Shown: positions 45,643 through 49,272 of the stretch, in pieces
Layout: each line of letters begins with the position of its first letter
How positions within the stretch are numbered: position 1 is the stretch's first letter
Origin: CAYTZH01 sp964442285
GTDB taxonomy: Bacteria > Myxococcota_A > UBA9160 > JAFDET01
NCBI GenBank assembly: GCA_964442285.1
Contig: CAYTZH010000039.1
Span: forward strand, 1-49,272
Direction: 5' to 3'
DNA length: 49,272 bases
Position numbers and translations under genes: made by a program
Notes under the pieces: generated by a model
What the model saw: only the letters and a program-made list of their open reading frames with translations
Told to the model about the DNA's origin: nothing
Databases searched by the model: none

Positions 45643-46939
45643 AGACCACGAGGGCACTCGCTCCCAGCTGAGCGAGGCGCTCCAGTCCTCTGGGTTTCGC
45701 GTCATCGCGGCAGCCGATGGCCGTGAGGCTCTGGAGGCCTTGAGGAACCGGCCCGTTGATCTGGTGCTCAGCGACTACCGAATGCGGCCCATGAACGGCC
45801 TGGCCCTCCTTCGTGCCGTTCGGAAGACGCTGGAGGTACCGTTCGTCCTCTACAGCGCCGGGGCCGACGCTCAGGCCGTGTTCGAGGCCGGTCGCGAGGG
45901 TGCCGTGCGCTTCCTCGAGTACCCCTTTCGGCTCGCCGACCAGCTCCTCCCCACCATCGCCGACTCCCTCGGCCGGCGGAGCGCGGGCCGCGACACCGCG
46001 CCGCGCACCGGAGCCGAACGACTCATCGGCTCGTCCGCGGGAATGCGTCGGGTGCGGGCGACCATCGCGCGGCTCGCCCCGACTCCTACGACCGTTCTAA
46101 TCCACGGCGAGACTGGCACGGGCAAGGAGCTCGTAGCGCGCGCCATCCACGAAGAGAGCGGCCGCGAGACGTTCGTCTCCGTTTCCGTGCCCGAGCTCTC
46201 GGAAGGCGTGCTCGAGAGCGAGCTCTTCGGCCATACGCGAGGGGCCTTCACCGGCGCGGTCGCCTCGCGCTCGGGGCTGTTCGAGGCTGCGAGCGGAGGC
46301 ACGCTCTTCCTGGACGAGATCGGCGATACCCCGCTGCCCGTCCAGGTGAAGCTCCTTCGTGCTCTTGAAACCCGGGAGATCCGGCCCGTGGGCGGCTCCG
46401 CGCCGCGCTCGGTGGACGTGCGGATCGTGGCGGCGACGAACCGGGACCTCGGAGAGATGGTCCGCCTCGGGGAGTTCCGCGAGGACCTCTTCTACCGGCT
46501 GCGCGGCGCTACGATCCACCTCCCTCCGCTTCGAGCCAGGACCGGTGACATCGAGGCCATCGCCGAGGCGCTGGTCGCCGAGATCGCGGACGCGGCGCGC
46601 GTTCCGGTTCCGAAGATGGATCCCGGCTTCCTCGCAGCCCTCAGCCACTGCCCCTGGAAGGGGAACGTCCGCGAGCTGCGAGCTGTCCTCGAGAACGTCA
46701 TCCTCTGGCGGGATGGGGACGGTCCGCTCGAGCGGGTCCACCTGATCGAGGCGCTGGTCGCCATGAATCCGGACCTCAGCCCGGAGGACCAGCTTCTGGC
46801 CCAGAAGATCCTGGACGCCTACCGGCGGCACGGCTGGAACCAGGAGGCCGCCCGCCGAGAGCTTGGCCTGACCCGCGGAGAGTGGCGGACCCGATTCGCC
46901 CGCCTCGGGCTCGACGCGGTGAGGCGCCGCCGGCGGTGA
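45614..46939 (+). CDS. Sigma54-dependent response regulator (NtrC family)
   Basis: 441 aa, ATG 45614 inside the kinase 3' end (29-nt overlap). REC domain with Asp54 (LVLSDYRMRP) as phosphoacceptor, acidic pair Glu10-Asp11 and Ser81; the invariant Lys of the KPF motif is Tyr103 here (LEYPF). AAA+ domain: Walker A HGETGTGKEL, sigma54-contacting GAFTGA, Walker B GGTLFLDEIGD, and arginine-finger region REDLFYRLRGATIHLPPLR. Fis-type HTH at the C-terminus (DAYRRHGWNQEAARREL). It activates sigma54 promoters, probably including those of envelope genes; targets unknown. Confidence 0.94.
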   Translation: MTTASILLVEDHEGTRSQLSEALQSSGFRVIAAADGREALEALRNRPVDLVLSDYRMRPMNGLALLRAVRKTLEVPFVLYSAGADAQAVFEAGREGAVRFLEYPFRLADQLLPTIADSLGRRSAGRDTAPRTGAERLIGSSAGMRRVRATIARLAPTPTTVLIHGETGTGKELVARAIHEESGRETFVSVSVPELSEGVLESELFGHTRGAFTGAVASRSGLFEAASGGTLFLDEIGDTPLPVQVKLLRALETREIRPVGGSAPRSVDVRIVAATNRDLGEMVRLGEFREDLFYRLRGATIHLPPLRARTGDIEAIAEALVAEIADAARVPVPKMDPGFLAALSHCPWKGNVRELRAVLENVILWRDGDGPLERVHLIEALVAMNPDLSPEDQLLAQKILDAYRRHGWNQEAARRELGLTRGEWRTRFARLGLDAVRRRRR

Positions 46940-47784
46940 GAGCCGCCGCCGCCATCCTGCTCGGCGTCCTGGCCGTGTCCGGCGCGGCCTACGGGGAGCC
47001 GGATGCGGCCGAGGACGCCGTCTCGCCGTCGCCCCTTCAGATCGTCCAGGCCGCCTTCGATCGCATGTTCAACTACCCGTCAGTCCGGAGCGTCACGCTC
47101 CGGATCCACCGCCATGGCGACCGGGTCACCTACCGCTCGTTCGACGTCGTCTACAAGAAGATCGGCGGCCTGGGCCGGACGCTCCTCCGCTTCACGGAGC
47201 CCGAGTATCTGCGCGGCAATACCCTCCTGATCATCGAGGAAGAAGACGGCCGCAACGACATCTGGATCTACCAGCGCGAGCTCCGGCGACCGCGGCGCGT
47301 CCTGGCAGGCCACAAAGGAGACTCCTTCTACGGAAGCGACCTCTCCTTCGAGGACCTGGAGCACCACGACTGGCGACGGTTCGAGCTCCGTCGGCTCCCG
47401 GACACCACCGTTCAGGGTAAGAGTGCCTTGGTCGTGGAGGCTGAGACGCCGTCCGACTCCCAGTACTCCAAGGTAGTCGCAACGATCGAACGCGATCGCT
47501 TGGCTCTCCTTCGCCTCGATCTCTTCAAGGCGGGTTCGCGCGAGCCCATCAAGACCTTGGAGCTCTCATCGAGCGAGATCAAGGAGGAGGACGGCATCCT
47601 GAAACCGGAACGGATGTGGGTCCGACAGCCTGGCCGCGACGCCTCGACCGAGGTGGTCTTCGACCAGATCGAGGATGATCCTCAGATTGCAGACTCCGTG
47701 TTCGCGACGATGAGGCTGGAACGGTCGGGTGAGGATCTCTACCGGTTGGTCGAGCGCCTTCGCGAGGAGGCTGGCACGCCGTGA
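46936..47784 (+). CDS. LolA-like outer-membrane lipoprotein-sorting protein
   Basis: 282 aa exported protein. It starts at GTG 46936 (GTGA overlap) with a signal peptide AAAILLGVLAVSGAAYGEPD and probable cleavage after AYG. The mature part resembles the LolA-fold proteins annotated as outer membrane lipoprotein-sorting protein (PF17131-like): VTLRIHRHGDRVTYRSFDVV, GRTLLRFTEPEYLRGNTLLI, DIWIYQRELRRPRRVLAGHK, SFYGSDLSFEDLEHHDW. Proteins of this family are often encoded beside MMPL/RND transporters and probably shuttle a lipid or lipoprotein across the periplasm. Good support for function with the RND gene upstream. Confidence 0.88.
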   Translation: MRAAAAILLGVLAVSGAAYGEPDAAEDAVSPSPLQIVQAAFDRMFNYPSVRSVTLRIHRHGDRVTYRSFDVVYKKIGGLGRTLLRFTEPEYLRGNTLLIIEEEDGRNDIWIYQRELRRPRRVLAGHKGDSFYGSDLSFEDLEHHDWRRFELRRLPDTTVQGKSALVVEAETPSDSQYSKVVATIERDRLALLRLDLFKAGSREPIKTLELSSSEIKEEDGILKPERMWVRQPGRDASTEVVFDQIEDDPQIADSVFATMRLERSGEDLYRLVERLREEAGTP

Positions 47785-48872
47785 TGGACGGGTACCGAAG
47801 GCGGCCGCTCTACAGCGCCGACAACGAGGACACCCGCTCGGAGTTGACCGCTCTCGAAATCACGGGGGAGGACACTGTCGTCGCCATCGCGGCCGGGGGA
47901 GGGCGGGCCCTCAGCTTGCTAACGGCCGGCCCGAAGCGCCTCATCGCAATCGATCGCAGGGCAGACCAAGTCTTCAACCTCGAGCTCAAGGCAGCCGCGT
48001 TGGATGCGTTCGATCTTGGGACATTTCAGTGCTTCCTCGGTATCGCGAAATCGCCCGACCGACTGGATCATTACCGAACGATTCGCCAGTCGTTGTCGCG
48101 GAGCGCCCGGAGGTACTGGGACAACCGCCGCCACCTGGTCGAGACTGGGGTGTTCTTCGCAGGCCGGACAGAAACAGCCCTCATCCGCTTCATGCGCGGT
48201 TTGAAGTCACTCGGGCTGATGGCTTGGGCGGAGCCCTTCTTCCAAGCCACGTCCCTGGAAGCGCAGCAGGCCCTTCTCGATTCCCAGCGAGTTCGCGTTG
48301 AACGAGGCCTCGTCTGGTGGCAATTGTTCTGCCACCCGCTGTTGATCTATCCGATGGCCCAGGATCCCAGCTTTCTGCGCTCGACCGGGAGCAGCGTCGG
48401 TGCGTACCTGGTCGGGCGTCTTATCGACTACGCCTCGTCGAACATGGTCCGTGACAGCTATCTGTTGCGTTTGGCCTACGACTGCGGATTGACGCCGGCG
48501 AGTCCCCTCCCACTGTACCTGTCGCCTGACGGGTTCGATCTCGCGCGCAAGAATCTAGGATCGCTCGAAATCCAGTGCGCCGACCTTCGCGACTTTGGCG
48601 CCCGTTGTCCGGTCGCCTCGCCCGTAAAGTGGTCTCTGTCGGACGTCAGCTGCTGGATGAGCGAGGCTCAATTCCACGAGCTGCTTCGCTTCATCACGTA
48701 CGGGATGCTGCCCGGCTCCCGATTCTGTGCTCGCAACTTCGCCGCGCACCGGGAGATCCCTCGTGACCTGCTGGGACGATTGATGCGTCTGCACGATGTC
48801 GCGCAGTACCTTGATTCGGCTGACGCATCTGTGATCTATCGGTTCGAAGTGGCGGAGTACGTGGCGGAATAG
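47781..48872 (+). CDS. BtaA-like DUF3419 SAM:diacylglycerol 3-amino-3-carboxypropyl transferase
   Basis: 363 aa, GTG 47781 (GTGA overlap) or ATG 47784 as start. Methyltransferase-like SAM fold with VVAIAAGGGRALSLLTAGPK and LIAIDRRADQVFNLELKAAA. The C-terminal part has CWMSEAQFHELLRFITYGML and PGSRFCARNFAAHREIP, typical of DUF3419. BtaA transfers the aminocarboxypropyl group of SAM to diacylglycerol, giving the homoserine lipid precursor of betaine lipids. No btaB (N-methyltransferase) is adjacent, so the product, if any, may be a homoserine lipid or another acceptor. Last gene of the operon, convergent with nth. Confidence 0.83.
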   Translation: MMDGYRRRPLYSADNEDTRSELTALEITGEDTVVAIAAGGGRALSLLTAGPKRLIAIDRRADQVFNLELKAAALDAFDLGTFQCFLGIAKSPDRLDHYRTIRQSLSRSARRYWDNRRHLVETGVFFAGRTETALIRFMRGLKSLGLMAWAEPFFQATSLEAQQALLDSQRVRVERGLVWWQLFCHPLLIYPMAQDPSFLRSTGSSVGAYLVGRLIDYASSNMVRDSYLLRLAYDCGLTPASPLPLYLSPDGFDLARKNLGSLEIQCADLRDFGARCPVASPVKWSLSDVSCWMSEAQFHELLRFITYGMLPGSRFCARNFAAHREIPRDLLGRLMRLHDVAQYLDSADASVIYRFEVAEYVAE

Positions 48873-49112
48873 CTATTCGCTCTTGAGGACAGCGGAGGCG
48901 CAGAGATCATTGATCGGGCATCGATCACAGCGTGGAGACCGCGCGGTACAAACGGCTCGGCCGTGAGCCACCACGGTCACGTGCAGAGAGGCGCGTATGT
49001 CCGTGGGAATCCTCTCTTCAAGTATCTGAGACTCTCGCTCGCTCCAGCGCTTCTTGGGAGCGATTTCCAGACGGCTCATGACTCTCCACACGTGGGCGTC
49101 GACTGGACAGGT
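48873..49112 (-). pseudogene. nth: Endonuclease III, C-terminal remnant truncated by an IS element
   Basis: About 79 codons remain, starting within CPVDAHVWRVMSRLEIAPKK. This keeps the catalytic-aspartate segment (VDAHVWRV, equivalent to VDTH with Asp138 of E. coli Nth) and an intact 4Fe-4S motif Cys-x6-Cys-x2-Cys-x5-Cys (CTARSPRCDRCPINDLC). The N-terminal helices, the helix-hairpin-helix and the catalytic Lys120 region are missing, replaced by IS3-family sequence from 49113. The fragment cannot encode a functional DNA glycosylase, although the M at 49091 could initiate a 72-aa peptide. Confidence 0.85.
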
Positions 49113-49272
49113 TGAACCGCCCCGGGTTCTCCGAAGACTCGGTTAGTTGAGCACGGCCTCTGTGGCTTGTGCTCCTTGCTGCTGATCGTACATCGCTTCG
49201 AACTCCGCCGGGGGGAGGTATCCGATCGGCTCGAGGAGGCGACGGTGGTTGAACCAGTCGACCCACTCGAGC
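49113..49272 (-). mobile_element. IS3-family insertion sequence, right end (truncated by window)
   Basis: The terminal inverted repeat begins tgaaccgccccgggttctcc at 49113, the common IS3-family end with 5'-TG. The transposase C-terminus lies just inside it. It interrupts nth. The rest of the element is outside the window. Confidence 0.88.
49143..49271 (-). CDS. IS3-family transposase OrfB, C-terminal end (partial)
   Basis: 42 residues before the stop codon (complement of 49143-49145): WVDWFNHRRLLEPIGYLPPA then EFEAMY, ending in QATEAVLN. The WFNHRRLLEPIGYLPPAEFE block is characteristic of the DDE integrase domain end of IS3-family OrfB. The 5' part lies outside the window. Confidence 0.9.
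   Translation of the reverse strand, partial: LEWVDWFNHRRLLEPIGYLPPAEFEAMYDQQQGAQATEAVLN

Noticed and set aside
36305..49272. Second attachment site (copy of the tRNA 3' end) to the right of the integrase
   Set aside because: No copy of the TTCGAATCC...GGGCCC segment was found by eye downstream, so the right boundary of the element cannot be set within the window.

Overview
The window is a very GC-rich bacterial chromosome segment with mostly ordinary housekeeping content and an accessory right end. Gene content suggests a Myxococcota/Deltaproteobacteria-like organism: the rpsU-dnaG-rpoD macromolecular-synthesis operon, two PilT-type ATPases directly after rpoD, a MinD-like ATPase next to a J-domain/RodZ-type HTH protein, a PilZ protein, an MMPL-type RND protein with its LolA-like partner, and frequent GTG starts in overlapping operons. 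This placement is inference; no rRNA or other decisive marker is present.

Left part (1-18 kb): the 5' part of an RNase E/G gene (minus strand), then on the plus strand selA, an HNH nuclease, a MinD-like ATPase, a degenerate J-domain/HTH protein, a small unknown, rluD-type pseudouridine synthase, pgeF, rho (long leader), prfA-prmC-murA, and a his cluster hisD-hisB-hisH-(lipoprotein)-hisA-hisF. hisG, hisI and hisE are not here.

Middle (18-36 kb): rpsU-dnaG-rpoD; two PilT-family ATPases; gamma-glutamylcyclotransferase-like and YfcE-like proteins; a divergent PilZ gene; quinone oxidoreductase, EamA transporter and mazG. A metal-homeostasis stretch follows: a Fur-box-like site, bfd, a bacterioferritin lacking both ferroxidase histidines, and three ribosomal proteins in cysteine-poor, presumably zinc-independent forms (S14, L31 type B, L28). 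Then come a redoxin, a carboxyltransferase, a membrane protein, an NADPH-type FAD oxidoreductase and a small helical unknown.

Right part (36.3-49.3 kb, accessory): a tRNA-Ile2 (CAU) gene is abutted at its CCA end by a tyrosine integrase whose reading frame runs without a stop through the tRNA and on into the chromosomal oxidoreductase. Beside it lies a visibly lower-GC gene for an 811-residue alpha/beta hydrolase with a large unrecognised C-terminal half. Next is a translationally coupled five-gene operon: RND/MMPL transporter (frameshifted here), membrane histidine kinase, sigma54-activator response regulator, LolA-like outer-membrane lipoprotein-sorting protein and a BtaA-like (DUF3419) aminocarboxypropyl transferase. 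This looks like a signal-controlled lipid or envelope-remodelling system and is the best candidate for an undescribed system. The window ends with an endonuclease III gene cut off by an IS3-family element.
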